DNA of 64,000 bases from an uncultured Collinsella sp. (lineage in GTDB: Bacteria; Actinomycetota; Coriobacteriia; Coriobacteriales; Coriobacteriaceae). The stretch covers positions 62,001 to 126,000 of the forward strand of contig UQHS01000004.1 in the NCBI GenBank assembly GCA_900540845.1, given 5' to 3'. This document shows positions 24,994 to 34,681 of this stretch, in pieces. The position numbers and the translations under genes are program-made. Position 1 is the first letter of the stretch. Every line of letters begins with the position of its first letter. The notes below the pieces were generated by a model. That model was not told the DNA's origin and did not search any database. It was given only the letters and a program-made list of their open reading frames with translations.

Positions 24994-27048
24994 ATGGCTA
25001 TGCAAAAAGACATGATGGGCCGCGCGGTACGCGATTCGTTTGCCAAGCTGGATCCTCGCGTCCAGATTCAAAACCCGGTCATGTTCCTGGTGTGGCTTTC
25101 CGCCGTCATGACCTCCGTCCTGGCCGTCGCTTCCGTCTTCGGTGTGCAGGACGCGGGTGTGCCCACCTACTATGTGGTCGCCATCGCGGTCATCCTGTGG
25201 CTCACCGACCTGTTCTCGAACTTCGCCGAGGCGCTTGCCGAGGGCCGCGGTAAGGCTCAGGCCGATTCCCTGCGTGCGGCCAAAAAGGATGTTGAGGCCC
25301 ATCGCATCGAGTCCGTTGAGGACAAGGAGCACTTCACCGTCGTTCCCGGCACCGAGCTCACGCGCGGCGACCTGGTGATCGTGCGCGCCGGCGAACAGAT
25401 TCCCGGCGACGGCGACGTCATCGAGGGCGCTGCCTCCGTTGACGAGTCCGCCATCACCGGCGAGTCCGCCCCCGTGGTCCGCGAGGCAGGCGGCGATCGC
25501 TCTGCCGTTACCGGCGGTACCACGGTGCTCTCCGACTGGATCATCGTCAAGATCTCCAGCGAGCCCGGCCAGAGCTTCCTGGACAAGATGATCGCGATGG
25601 TTGAGGGCGCCGCGCGCAAGAAGACCCCTAACGAGATCGCTCTGGAGATTTTCCTGGTGGCCCTCTCCATCGTCTTTATCCTGGTCACGCTGGCCTTGTA
25701 TTGTTACTCCTGCTTCTCGGTCGGTCTCAACGGCATGGTCAACCCCACGGCCGTGACCACGCTCGTGGCGCTGCTCGTGTGTCTGGCTCCCACTACCATC
25801 GGCGCGTTGCTGTCCGCCATCGGCATCGCCGGCATGAGCCGTCTGAACGAGGCCAACGTGCTGGCCATGTCCGGCCGCGCCATCGAGGCCGCCGGCGACG
25901 TTGACATCCTCATGCTCGACAAGACCGGCACCATCACCCTGGGTAACCGCCAAGCCGCCGAGTTCATCCCGGTCGACGGCGTCGATCCCGCGGAGTTGGC
26001 CGATGCCGCCCAGCTTTCCTCGCTGGCCGACGAGACCCCCGAGGGCCGTTCCATCGTCGTGCTCGCCAAGGAGCAGTTCGGTCTGCGCGGCCGCACGCTC
26101 GAGGATAAGGGCATGGAGTTCATCCCGTTCACCGCGGCAACGCGTATGTCCGGCGTGAACTATGAGGGCAATGAGATCCGCAAAGGCGCTGCCGATTCCG
26201 TGCGCACTTATGTGGAGGCAGCCGGCGGAGTGTTCTCCCAGGAGTGCGACGAGGTCGTCGAGCGCATCGCCAAGGCCGGCGGCACCCCGCTGGTTGTGAC
26301 CAAGAACTGCCGTGTGCTGGGCGTTGTGTACCTCAAGGACATCATCAAGTCCGGCGTTAAGGAGAAGTTCGCCGACCTGCGCCGCATGGGCATCAAGACC
26401 ATCATGGTGACGGGCGACAACCCGCTCACCGCCGCGGCAATCGCCGCCGAGGCCGGCGTTGACGACTTCCTGGCCGAGGCCACCCCTGAGGGCAAGCTCG
26501 AGAAGATCCGCGAGTTCCAGCGCGAGGGGCATCTCGTGGCCATGACCGGTGACGGCACCAACGATGCGCCCGCTCTGGCCCAGGCCGACGTCGCCGTGGC
26601 CATGAACACGGGCACCCAGGCTGCCAAGGAGGCCGGCAACATGGTCGACCTCGACTCCAGCCCCACCAAGCTCATCGAGGTCGTGCGTATTGGCAAGCAG
26701 CTGCTCATGACCCGCGGTTCGCTCACGACCTTCTCGGTGGCCAACGACGTGGCGAAGTACTTCGCTATCATTCCGGCCCTGTTCTCGCCGATCTACCCGG
26801 GCCTTGGCGCGCTCAACATCCTCGGTCTGGCAAGCCCGCTGTCCGCGGTTCTTTCGGCCATCATCTATAACGCGCTCGTTATCGTCGCGCTGATCCCGGC
26901 CGCGTTGAAGGGCGTTAAGTACCGCGAGGTCCCGTCCGGACAGCTGCTGACCCACAACCTGCTCGTGTGGGGTCTGGGCGGCATCGTTGCCCCGTTCGTA
27001 TTCATCAAGCTCATCGACATGCTGCTCGCGTTCTGCGGCATTATGTAA
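24994..27048 (+). CDS. kdpB: Potassium-transporting ATPase, P-type catalytic subunit KdpB
   Basis: 684 residues from ATG 24994, with AAAGGAGGG upstream; an in-frame ATG six bases later is an alternative. Motifs: TGES in the actuator domain, the phosphorylated Asp309 in DKTGT, KGA in the nucleotide domain, and TGDGTNDAPALAQAD in the hinge. It hydrolyses ATP to drive potassium uptake with KdpA and KdpC. Confidence 0.96.
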   Translation: MAMQKDMMGRAVRDSFAKLDPRVQIQNPVMFLVWLSAVMTSVLAVASVFGVQDAGVPTYYVVAIAVILWLTDLFSNFAEALAEGRGKAQADSLRAAKKDVEAHRIESVEDKEHFTVVPGTELTRGDLVIVRAGEQIPGDGDVIEGAASVDESAITGESAPVVREAGGDRSAVTGGTTVLSDWIIVKISSEPGQSFLDKMIAMVEGAARKKTPNEIALEIFLVALSIVFILVTLALYCYSCFSVGLNGMVNPTAVTTLVALLVCLAPTTIGALLSAIGIAGMSRLNEANVLAMSGRAIEAAGDVDILMLDKTGTITLGNRQAAEFIPVDGVDPAELADAAQLSSLADETPEGRSIVVLAKEQFGLRGRTLEDKGMEFIPFTAATRMSGVNYEGNEIRKGAADSVRTYVEAAGGVFSQECDEVVERIAKAGGTPLVVTKNCRVLGVVYLKDIIKSGVKEKFADLRRMGIKTIMVTGDNPLTAAAIAAEAGVDDFLAEATPEGKLEKIREFQREGHLVAMTGDGTNDAPALAQADVAVAMNTGTQAAKEAGNMVDLDSSPTKLIEVVRIGKQLLMTRGSLTTFSVANDVAKYFAIIPALFSPIYPGLGALNILGLASPLSAVLSAIIYNALVIVALIPAALKGVKYREVPSGQLLTHNLLVWGLGGIVAPFVFIKLIDMLLAFCGIM

Positions 27049-27060
27049 GTGGAGGTTTGT

Positions 27061-27651
27061 ATGTTCAAAGGTGTTGCATCGCGTGCACTGGGCGTGTTCG
27101 CGCTGTTTACCGTTGTCTGCGGCCTGGGCTATACGCTCGTCGTGACCGGCATCGCCCAGGTTGCGTTCCCGTATCAGGCGAACGGTTCGCTCATCAAGGT
27201 CGACGACAAGATCGTGGGCTCCGAGCTGATCGGTCAGAACTTCGAGGATGAGGACCACATGTGGGGCCGCATCCACAACGTGACTATCGTCGAGGGGGAG
27301 GACGGCGGGCTCATGGCCTACGGCGCCCCGTCCAATTTGTCCCCGGCGAGTGAGAAGTACCGGCAGCTCGTGGACGAGCGCGTGGGGAAGATCCGTGCCG
27401 CGAACCCCGACGCCGATATGGACGCGGTTCCGGTTGACCTGGTGACGTGTTCCGGCTCCGGCCTCGATCCCGAAATCTCCCCGGATGCGGCAGAGTACCA
27501 GGTGCCGCGCCTGGCAAAGGCCACGGGCAAGAGCGAGGACGAGGTGCGCGACATCATCGCCCAGTGCTCCAAGGGCCGTTTCTTGGGAGTCTTCGGCGAG
27601 CCCACGGTCAACGTGCTCAAGGTGAACCTCATGCTGGATGGCGTGCTGTAG
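27061..27651 (+). CDS. kdpC: Potassium-transporting ATPase subunit KdpC
   Basis: 196 residues from ATG 27061, preceded by GTGGAGG; a GTG at 27049 is in frame but lies inside the ribosome site. One N-terminal membrane helix (about 8-30). The family features are GSELIGQNF, the mid-protein DLVTCSGSGLDPEISPDAA block and the C-terminal VNVLKVNLML-D. It stabilises KdpB ATP binding. A terminator follows directly. Confidence 0.94.
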   Translation: MFKGVASRALGVFALFTVVCGLGYTLVVTGIAQVAFPYQANGSLIKVDDKIVGSELIGQNFEDEDHMWGRIHNVTIVEGEDGGLMAYGAPSNLSPASEKYRQLVDERVGKIRAANPDADMDAVPVDLVTCSGSGLDPEISPDAAEYQVPRLAKATGKSEDEVRDIIAQCSKGRFLGVFGEPTVNVLKVNLMLDGVL

Positions 27652-27677
27652 ACGTCGTTTCCGACTAGAGATGCTTG

Positions 27678-27714
27678 CATGCCCCGGTGCGGCCGCGCCG
27701 GGGCATGATTGTTT
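27678..27714 (+). terminator. kdp operon terminator
   Basis: A 10-bp perfect stem (CATGCCCCGG at 27678-27687 with 27698-27707) is followed by ATTGTTTT. Confidence 0.85.
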
Positions 27715-27835
27715 TAACCAGCGGTTAGATTTCCTGCCGAAAACATGAGGGCGCGTCAATTGTACTGGCGGTCGCCAGCTGATGAAATAGATGCTAAGCA
27801 GCTGCGGTATATCGTCCTTAGGTGAAAGGAAAGAC

Positions 27836-28891
27836 ATGCACATCTCAGAGATAATTCGCTCTCGCCGCCGCGAGCTCGGTATGACTCAGGAGCAAGTGGC
27901 ACAGCGTCTTGGTGTTTCGGCTCCGGCGGTCAACAAATGGGAGCGCGGGATATGCTATCCGGATATCACGCTCATCCCTTCGCTCGCTCGCCTGTTCGAA
28001 ACGGATGCAAATACGCTGCTGTCGTTCGAGCCGGAGTTGAGAGAGGAGGAGAGTTTGGCAATACAGCGCGAGGTCGATCGACTGGTGCGTGAAGAGGGAT
28101 ACGAGGCGGGCTTCGATTACGCGCAGGAGAAGATGCGCCTATATCCGACGAGCGATGAGCTGGCCATCGTTCTTACGCAGTATCTCGACGGCTCGCTCGT
28201 GCTTCGGCAAATACCGGATGCCGAGGGGTATCGGCCAGTGCTTGACGATGCGTATGCGCGTTTGGCGAAGAGCGTTGTTCCGGCGGTAAGGAATCAGGCG
28301 TCCGCAATGCTCATTGCGAAAGCCATGCAGGAAGAACGGTATGAGGATGCCCAGCGTATCCTGGACGACATCCCCGACCGCACGGTGGATAAGGAGGAGC
28401 GCCAGGCGATCTTGTATGCGCGCGAAGGAAAGGACGAGGACGCCGCACGCACTTGGGAGGCCCGCGTGATTCGGATTGCCGCCGATTTGATGGGAACGAT
28501 TGTCGGGTTGATCGAAATCGCCTTGAGGGATGGCCGCAAAGATGATGCGCTCGAGTGCGCGCACCGCGCTCAACTGGCATTCGAGGCGCTTGGTCAGCCT
28601 GCATGGATGAGTCTGATGCCGCGGCTGGCGGCCGTGACGGCATCGGGCGATTCTGGTGAGGCGATTGAGCTTCTTGACGCCGTCATGGCCTCACTGCATG
28701 GGGGCGACTCCGCGGCACTCCAGGGTCCGCTTTACCGCCATTCGAACCTGAATGACTTGACCGACTTGACGTCCAGGATGGGTGCGCTGCTGCTTTCGGA
28801 AGTCGAGAATGAAGACGAGTATGCGTTTGTGCGCACAGTCCCTGCCTACTGTTCGTTCGCGGAGAAATGGAAGGCTGTGGGTTCGGTGTAG
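27836..28891 (+). CDS. XRE-type regulator with helical repeat domain
   Basis: 351 residues from ATG 27836 (after GAAAGGAAAG). The N-terminal helix-turn-helix (residues 1-60, with MTQEQVAQRLGVSAPAVNKWERG) is followed by about 280 mostly helical residues rich in Ala, Glu, Arg and Leu, resembling TPR-like pairs. There is no membrane segment. Such proteins often sense a peptide or small ligand through the repeat domain. No obvious target is adjacent: kdpC lies upstream behind a terminator and a truncated phosphoesterase downstream. The specific function is unknown. Confidence 0.75.
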   Translation: MHISEIIRSRRRELGMTQEQVAQRLGVSAPAVNKWERGICYPDITLIPSLARLFETDANTLLSFEPELREEESLAIQREVDRLVREEGYEAGFDYAQEKMRLYPTSDELAIVLTQYLDGSLVLRQIPDAEGYRPVLDDAYARLAKSVVPAVRNQASAMLIAKAMQEERYEDAQRILDDIPDRTVDKEERQAILYAREGKDEDAARTWEARVIRIAADLMGTIVGLIEIALRDGRKDDALECAHRAQLAFEALGQPAWMSLMPRLAAVTASGDSGEAIELLDAVMASLHGGDSAALQGPLYRHSNLNDLTDLTSRMGALLLSEVENEDEYAFVRTVPAYCSFAEKWKAVGSV

Positions 28892-29058
28892 GGAGCGGGG
28901 CTCCGTCGTCCAAAAGGTTCGGGCAGCCCGCAGGGGCCCAGGCGGCGACCATTTCTTTTGGCGTATGCGCTCATGACCGCCCGCGCCGTCGAGCGGGTGG
29001 TGCTGCCGAGGGTATGATTGTCGGACTATGTCACTCCGCGTGACGGGAGGTCCGTCTC

Positions 29059-29298
29059 ATGATCTGGTTCACATCGGATACGCACTTCGGCCATGCCAAC
29101 GTGCTGCATTTCACCGATCGCCCGTTTGGCGACATCGCGCATATGAATCGCGCGCTCATCAACGCGATCAACGAGCGCGTGGCGCCCGCTGACGACCTGT
29201 ACATCCTCGGTGATTTCTCGTATCAGATGACCGCGGTCGAGGCGGAGGCGTCGCGGCGTTGCGCCGCGGCGCTGCGGGAGCTCGGCCTCGGACGCTAG
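29059..29298 (+). pseudogene. Metallophosphoesterase, 5' fragment
   Basis: The frame opens MIWFTSDTHFGHANVLHF with the first metal motif (D7-x-H9) and continues to DDLYILGDFSYQ, the second metal motif, as in YfcE/calcineurin-type phosphoesterases of about 170 residues. After AALREL the sequence diverges (GLGR, stop), where family members read a GNHD-containing segment. The catalytic GNH and GHxH motifs are therefore missing. The break is at about 29283. It is probably inactive. Confidence 0.7.
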
Positions 29299-29353
29299 CG
29301 CCACGCGGAGCATCGGCCTTTACCGCGGCCTTCGCTTCGAATACATGGGAATT

Positions 29354-29390
29354 CAACCTCAAATTAGGGACAGTCCCTCATTTGAGGTTG
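29354..29390. repeat. Palindromic element, family A copy 1
   Basis: An 18-bp arm (29354-29371) and its complement (29373-29390) have one mismatch and a single-base centre. The core is AGGGACAGTCCCT; the outer arms read CAACCTCAAAT and ATTTGAGGTTG. It lies between the phosphoesterase fragment and pyrG. Other copies are at 31126 and 38094. Confidence 0.8.
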
Positions 29391-29521
29391 AGAGGGGCAA
29401 TCGTTTCCAGTGCGTGAATTCGCCATGCTTCTCATCGTCATGGTAGGCGGGTAGTACACTGAAATCCCGTGGAAGCGCCGGACTCCGGTGCAGATTTCGA
29501 CGGGAAGTGCAGGTAAACACC

Positions 29522-31138
29522 ATGACAAAGCATATATTCGTGACCGGTGGCGTGGTCAGCTCGCTGGGCAAGGGCATCACCGCGGCATCGCTGGGGCGTC
29601 TGCTCAAGTCGCGCGGCTACCGGGTGACCATGCAGAAGGCCGATCCGTATCTTAACGTGGACCCGGGTACCATGAGCCCGTTCCAGCACGGCGAGGTGTT
29701 CGTCACCGAGGACGGCTATGAAAGCGATCTCGACCTCGGCCATTACGAGCGCTTCATCGACGAGAACCTCACGCGCGACTCCAACTTCACCACGGGCGCC
29801 ATCTACCAGGACCTCATCGCGCGCGAGCGCCGTGGCGACTTCCTCGGCGGCACGGTGCAGGTCATCCCGCACGTGACGAACGCCATCAAGGCCAAGTTCC
29901 GCGGCGTCGAGGAGCAGACGGACGCCGACGTGGTCATTACCGAGCTCGGCGGCACGATCGGCGACATCGAGGGCCAACCGTTCGTCGAGGCCATCCGTCA
30001 GTACAAGAAGGATGCCGGAGCCGAGAACGTCTGCTACATCCACGTCTCGCTCGTGCCCTATATCGCGGCGGCCCACGAGGTGAAGACCAAGCCGACGCAG
30101 CACTCCGTCAAGGAGCTGCGGAGCTTTGGCATCCAGCCCGATATCATCGTGCTGCGCAGCGACCATCATATTGAGGACGACGTGCGCGCCAAGATCGCCT
30201 CGTTCACCGACGTGGACGTGGATTGCGTGTTCACCTGCGAGGACGCCCCGTCCATCTACGATGTGCCGCGCATGATGGCTGAGCAGGATTTCGACCTGCG
30301 CGTCTGCGAGCGCCTGGGGCTTGATCCGCACGAGCGCGACATGGCGGATTGGGAGGGGTTCCTCATCTCGAAGGACCATGCGGAAAACGAGGGCGACCCC
30401 GTGAAGATCGCGCTCGTCGGCAAGTACACCCAGCTGCCCGACGCGTACCTCTCCGTCATCGAGGCGCTGCACCACGCGGGCACGCACCTGGGCAAGCACG
30501 TTGAGGTCGAGCTCGTCGACGGCGAGGCGCTCTCCGATGAAAACGTCGAGCAGGTGCTGGGCGACGCGTCGGGCATCCTCGTGCCGGGCGGCTTCGGCAA
30601 GCGCGCCTTCGACGGCAAGATCACCGCTGCCCGCTACGCGCGCGATCACCAGGTGCCGTATCTGGGCATCTGCCTGGGGATGCAGGTCGCCGTGTGCGAG
30701 TTCGCGCGCGACGTGCTGGGCTATGCGGACGCGAGCTCGTCCGAGTTCGACCCGCAGTGCGCGCACGCCGTGATCGACTTGCTCGACGAGCAGGAGGGTG
30801 TGACCGAGAAGGGCGGCACCATGCGCCTTGGCGCGTATCCGTGCGCGCTCGTCGCAGGCACGCTCGCTGCGGAGGCATACGGCGAGGCGCTGGTGCAGGA
30901 GCGCCATCGCCATCGTTACGAGTTCAACAACGCGTATCGGGAGGAGTTGGAGGCGGCCGGCTTGGTCGTGTCCGGCACGAGCCCGGATGGCGAGCTGGTC
31001 GAGATGGTCGAGCTGCGCCGCGACCTGCACCCGTGGTTCGTCGCCACGCAGGCGCACCCCGAGTTCAAGAGCCGCCCCACGCGTCCGCACCCGCTGTTCC
31101 GGGAGTTCGTCCGCGCTGCTGCGGTCACCTCGATGTAG
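29522..31138 (+). CDS. pyrG: CTP synthase
   Basis: 538 residues from ATG 29522 (MTKHIFVTGGVVSSLGKG); an in-frame GTG at 29507 would add five residues. The N-terminal amidoligase domain carries the P-loop-like GGVVSSLGKG and the GGTIGDIE motif. The C-terminal class-I glutaminase domain has Cys384 (GICLGMQ) and the late AHPEF His-Glu pair. It makes CTP from UTP, ATP and glutamine. Its last codons and TAG (31136-31138) lie inside the left arm of a palindromic element. Confidence 0.97.
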   Translation: MTKHIFVTGGVVSSLGKGITAASLGRLLKSRGYRVTMQKADPYLNVDPGTMSPFQHGEVFVTEDGYESDLDLGHYERFIDENLTRDSNFTTGAIYQDLIARERRGDFLGGTVQVIPHVTNAIKAKFRGVEEQTDADVVITELGGTIGDIEGQPFVEAIRQYKKDAGAENVCYIHVSLVPYIAAAHEVKTKPTQHSVKELRSFGIQPDIIVLRSDHHIEDDVRAKIASFTDVDVDCVFTCEDAPSIYDVPRMMAEQDFDLRVCERLGLDPHERDMADWEGFLISKDHAENEGDPVKIALVGKYTQLPDAYLSVIEALHHAGTHLGKHVEVELVDGEALSDENVEQVLGDASGILVPGGFGKRAFDGKITAARYARDHQVPYLGICLGMQVAVCEFARDVLGYADASSSEFDPQCAHAVIDLLDEQEGVTEKGGTMRLGAYPCALVAGTLAAEAYGEALVQERHRHRYEFNNAYREELEAAGLVVSGTSPDGELVEMVELRRDLHPWFVATQAHPEFKSRPTRPHPLFREFVRAAAVTSM

Positions 31139-31160
31139 GGACAGTCCCTGCATCGAGGTG
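31126..31160. repeat. Palindromic element, family A copy 2, overlapping the pyrG stop
   Basis: 17-bp arms (31126-31142 and 31144-31160) have one mismatch around a single-base centre. The core AGGGACAGTCCCT is the same as at 29354, but the outer arms are CACCTCGATG/CATCGAGGTG. The pyrG TAG lies in the left arm. It may act as a bidirectional terminator for the convergent pyrG and permease genes. Confidence 0.8.
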
Positions 31161-31162
31161 CG

Positions 31163-32353
31163 TTAGACCTCGCACGCGCGCAGACGGGCGGCCACAAGGC
31201 CCGCGGATACGATCGCGACAGCGAAAAGCGCGATGATACCCAAGTCGATACCGACGGTGGCCAGAACGCGCTCATTCACCTCTTGGGCGCCGAGCGCGCA
31301 GGTCACGGCATCGTACATCCAGAAGGTGGGCGTGAAGCGCGCGACGGCTTGCACGCCCGCTCCCAAAAGCGACAGCGGAACCCACGCCCCGCCCAAAAAC
31401 GACATGACCATGCCGCCCAGGTTGGCGATCGCGTTGAGGGCTTCTTCGCCAAAGCCGCATTGCGCGAGCGTGTAGGCAAGGGCGAGTGGAACGAGCGAGA
31501 ACACGAGGAAAGAGACGAGGGCGAGAGTCACCTGCGGCGCGGCGTTTGGCAGGAGTGCATCGGCGCCCGAGTTCGCCATGCCCACGGCGATGACCCAGGC
31601 GACGACTCCGAGCGTGAGCACGCCGCAGCCCGCGATGCTACCGAGGCCCATGCGCCAGCTGCTCACGGGAGAGGCGAGCTGACGGCGGCGCACGTCGGCC
31701 TCGCCCAGTGCGGCGAGTACCACACCGGCGACCACGATTACCGACGACGTGAGGGTATACGAGCTGAATGTGAGGTAGAACGCCAGACGAGAAGCCGCGC
31801 TGCTCTCCTTGTTGGACTCCAAGACCTCAACCGTGGGCTCGAGGTTCGTCGTTGTCAGGGCGGCGTTGACGGCGGCCGCTCCGTCCGCGCCCGATTCGAG
31901 CGCTGCGTGCGCGGCGACAAGCGACGTCCAGCGGCTTGCGCGCTGCCCGGCGAGCGCTGCGGCCTGGGCGTCGCTGCCCGTCGCGATTTCGAGCTCGGGA
32001 AGATCGCGCGCCTCGCGGGCGGCAGCCATGAGCTCGTCGCCAAATCCCGCGGGCACGATGAGCACAGCGTCCACGCGCCCGCACGCCAGCGCGTCTTGTA
32101 GCTCAAGCGGCTCGTCCTCGACGCTCACGAGCTCGTCTGTCTTCGCGAGTGCCTCCGCGAGTCCGGCAGACACGTCGGAGCTGTCGCGGTCGACAAGTGC
32201 GATGCGCGTACGTGCGGGCTCCAGGGCGAGCGTTTGGTCCTCGCTGACCTCACCCATGAGCAGCACACCCATCGTTGAGAGGAAACCGATGTAAATGACA
32301 AGATAGAGCGGGTGGCGCAGCGCGATGAGAAGTGCGCGTTTACAGATGTTCAT
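31163..32353 (-). CDS. ABC-2 type permease subunit (distal)
   Basis: 396 residues. One N-terminal membrane helix (about 13-34) is followed by a large external domain of some 150 residues and then five or six clustered helices, the layout of YhgE/ABC-2 exporters. Its 5' end overlaps the preceding permease by 14 bases, so the three genes 34559-31163 form one operon ending here. With the second permease and the ATPase it should make a heterodimeric exporter; the cargo (drug, lipid or peptide) is unknown. Two related, non-identical permeases per operon is normal for this group. Confidence 0.82.
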   Translation of the reverse strand: MNICKRALLIALRHPLYLVIYIGFLSTMGVLLMGEVSEDQTLALEPARTRIALVDRDSSDVSAGLAEALAKTDELVSVEDEPLELQDALACGRVDAVLIVPAGFGDELMAAAREARDLPELEIATGSDAQAAALAGQRASRWTSLVAAHAALESGADGAAAVNAALTTTNLEPTVEVLESNKESSAASRLAFYLTFSSYTLTSSVIVVAGVVLAALGEADVRRRQLASPVSSWRMGLGSIAGCGVLTLGVVAWVIAVGMANSGADALLPNAAPQVTLALVSFLVFSLVPLALAYTLAQCGFGEEALNAIANLGGMVMSFLGGAWVPLSLLGAGVQAVARFTPTFWMYDAVTCALGAQEVNERVLATVGIDLGIIALFAVAIVSAGLVAARLRACEV

Positions 32354-33551
32354 GCGAAAGCCTCCTCATGAAAGCCGTCGAGATGCCGAGAAACGCGACG
32401 GACAGACCGCCGCACGCCGTGATGCGCAGCAGGAAGGGGCCGAGCGCATCGTAGTAGTACACGCTGTAGAACACGTCGCGGATCAAGCAGACAGGGTTAA
32501 GCCACGTGGTGACGGGGACGGCTTGGGCGAGTGTGTCGGCAAACTCCATGCTTGGCTGGCCATACAGCCCCGCGAAGAACGAGAGCAGGCAGGTTGCGGC
32601 GGTGAGGAGCCCCGTGCGGGCATCCAGGCCCATGCGCCCGGGCAGCGCGCCCATCACGGCGCCGAGGCTGCACGAGAATAGGCTCGCCATGCTGATCCCA
32701 ACCAGGCAGAGCGCCTCGCGCCCCGCGAAGTCGATGCCTGCGGTGAGGCAGATGTAGCCTAAGGCGATTGCGAGGAACGCCGCGGACACGGTCCAGCATG
32801 CGGCGATGGTGGGCACAAGCAAGCGCATGCGGCCCGTGCCCGAGACGGCTCGACGTGCTCCTGCAGCGGAGGATGCGGGCTGCAGGTCCCACACGCTGCC
32901 TACTGCCAGTTGAGCGGAGAAGATGGACGCCATGGCGAGCAAGGCGTAGTAGAAGCGCACGAACAGGTCGGGCCTGGCGTGCGTGAGCGAGATCTCTCGC
33001 ACGGGGGTGCTGAGCCCCAAGGCGCGTTCGACGGCGGAGGGGTTCGCGAGCGCAGCCGGGTCTTCGGACGCGATGCGCTCAATGAGGGCCTGGTTTTGCA
33101 GATAACTTGTGGCAACGGCTTCGACAATGGAACGGTTGACGTCGGACGCGGCATCGCTGTTCGAGTTTTGCGCTGCGAGGATGACGCGCGGCTGCGTTGT
33201 GGAGCTGGTGCCTTCGTCGGCTGCAGGAGCGGGCTCGACCAGATATGCCCCGGTGGCCGCCCCGTTGACGAGCAGCTCGCGCGCCTCGTCCGCGCTGTCG
33301 ACGGAATGGACGGCGAGCAGGGGCTCGTCTGCGTTCGCGAGGGCTGTAACCACGTCAGCGAAGGGCGATTCGCGCCATGCCTCGTCATCCACCACGGCGA
33401 CGTCGACCGCCTCGACGGTCGCGCCCGAGCGCAGTGGTTCGAACATGAAATTGAAGACCGTGGCGAGCACGATGGGGAATATGAGCGTCCAGACGATGGC
33501 GCTCGGCGTGTGCAGCAGGGTGCGCACCGTCGTTTTGAAGGTCATCCACAT
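32340..33551 (-). CDS. ABC-2 type permease subunit (proximal)
   Basis: 403 residues with the same plan as its partner: N-terminal helix (about 15-35), an external domain with DxAVVDDE and later segments, then five to six membrane helices. It starts nine bases after the ATPase stop and overlaps the distal permease by 14 bases, so translation is coupled through the operon. AGGAGGCCGCC precedes the start on the minus strand. Confidence 0.82.
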   Translation of the reverse strand: MWMTFKTTVRTLLHTPSAIVWTLIFPIVLATVFNFMFEPLRSGATVEAVDVAVVDDEAWRESPFADVVTALANADEPLLAVHSVDSADEARELLVNGAATGAYLVEPAPAADEGTSSTTQPRVILAAQNSNSDAASDVNRSIVEAVATSYLQNQALIERIASEDPAALANPSAVERALGLSTPVREISLTHARPDLFVRFYYALLAMASIFSAQLAVGSVWDLQPASSAAGARRAVSGTGRMRLLVPTIAACWTVSAAFLAIALGYICLTAGIDFAGREALCLVGISMASLFSCSLGAVMGALPGRMGLDARTGLLTAATCLLSFFAGLYGQPSMEFADTLAQAVPVTTWLNPVCLIRDVFYSVYYYDALGPFLLRITACGGLSVAFLGISTAFMRRLSHEHL

Positions 33552-33560
33552 GGCGGCCTC

Positions 33561-34559
33561 CTAATCGCGCAGTTCGCGGCCGGTGATTTCGAGAAACACG
33601 TCGTTGAGGGTAGGCGGCGCGCAGGTGATGCGTCCCAGACGGGCGCCGCCAGCGCGCAGGGCGGCCAGCACGTCGGTGAGGTTGTGCTCGCTGGCTTCGC
33701 AGGTCACGGTGAGCAGGTTTCCGTCGAGGGCGACGTCGAGCACGTGGGGGAGCGCACGCAGGCGGTCGAGCTCGCGCGCTGGCAGGGCGCTTCCGGGGCT
33801 CGCGGGTTCGCTGCCCAGCCCTTGTCCAAGCCCGTGGCCCCGCGATGCGCCCTCGACCTCGACCACGATGCGTTCGCCCGTGCGAATCGAGCGCTTGAGC
33901 TCGTCGGGCGTGCCCTGTGCGAGCGCCCGGCCATGGTCCATGATCATCACGCGGTCGCAGATCTGCTCGACCTCCTCCATGTAATGGCTCGTGTACACCA
34001 CGGTCGCGCCCTCGGCGCGCAGGCGCTGGATGCCGGTGAGGATGGCGTTGCGGCTCTGCGGGTCAACGGCCACCGTGGGCTCGTCGAAGAAGATGAGCTC
34101 GGGCTTGTGCGCGATGCCGCATGCGATGTTGAGCCGGCGTAGCAGGCCGCCCGAAAGCTTGCTGGGGCGAAAGCGGCAGAACTCCTCCAGACCCACGAAT
34201 TCGATCGCCTCGTCCACGAGCGCGCGGCGGCGGGTGCGGTCATCCACGTAGAGCGAGCAGAAGTAGTCGATGTTCTCGTGCACGGTGAGCTCGTCGATGA
34301 CCGCCACCTGCTGCGGCACGATGCCGATGCGCCGCTTGAGGTCGTAGCGGGTGGGCCCCATGGCCTCGCTGAAGAGCTCGATGCTGCCTCGATCGTAGGT
34401 GAGCAGGGCGAGCATGCAGTTGATGCTCGTGGTCTTGCCCGAGCCGTTGGGGCCGAGCAGGCCGAAGATCTCCCCGCGGGAGACGTTTAGGTCGAAATGG
34501 TCGAGGGCGAGCAGCTCGCCGTAGCGCTTGACGAGTCCCTCGACGGCGATGATGTCCAT
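33561..34559 (-). CDS. ABC transporter ATPase (ABC-2 exporter)
   Basis: 332 residues. Walker A is GPNGSGKTT, the signature is the unusual LSGGLLRRLNIACG, Walker B is LIFFDEPTVAVD, and the switch is in VYTSHYMEE. A C-terminal extension of about 100 residues after the ABC core is typical of DrrA-like exporters. AGGAGCC precedes the ATG. First gene of the exporter operon, divergent from the membrane-bound LuxR-type regulator. Confidence 0.9.
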   Translation of the reverse strand: MDIIAVEGLVKRYGELLALDHFDLNVSRGEIFGLLGPNGSGKTTSINCMLALLTYDRGSIELFSEAMGPTRYDLKRRIGIVPQQVAVIDELTVHENIDYFCSLYVDDRTRRRALVDEAIEFVGLEEFCRFRPSKLSGGLLRRLNIACGIAHKPELIFFDEPTVAVDPQSRNAILTGIQRLRAEGATVVYTSHYMEEVEQICDRVMIMDHGRALAQGTPDELKRSIRTGERIVVEVEGASRGHGLGQGLGSEPASPGSALPARELDRLRALPHVLDVALDGNLLTVTCEASEHNLTDVLAALRAGGARLGRITCAPPTLNDVFLEITGRELRD

Positions 34560-34640
34560 GGCTCCTCCGTTCGTTCGCGGTGCGGGCGACGTGCGTGTCT
34601 ACCTGATAGGCATATTGCCTGACGTGCGGAAATCGGGGTA

Positions 34641-34654
34641 GTGACAATTGTCAC
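34641..34654. promoter_or_regulatory. Perfect 14-bp palindrome in a divergent promoter region
   Basis: GTGACAATTGTCAC lies between the exporter operon (starts 34559) and the LuxR-type gene (34682). Position and perfect symmetry suggest the operator of a dimeric regulator acting on one or both genes. The binding protein is not identified. Confidence 0.55.
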
Positions 34655-34681
34655 GACCTGCTTTTGCTACCATCTTGGGCT

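Noticed and set aside
24892..27843. 983-codon open frame on the minus strand across kdpB and kdpC
   Set aside because: It is antisense to well-supported kdp genes. Its composition (long runs of His, Asp, Gly, Arg) is the usual shadow of GC-rich coding sequence.
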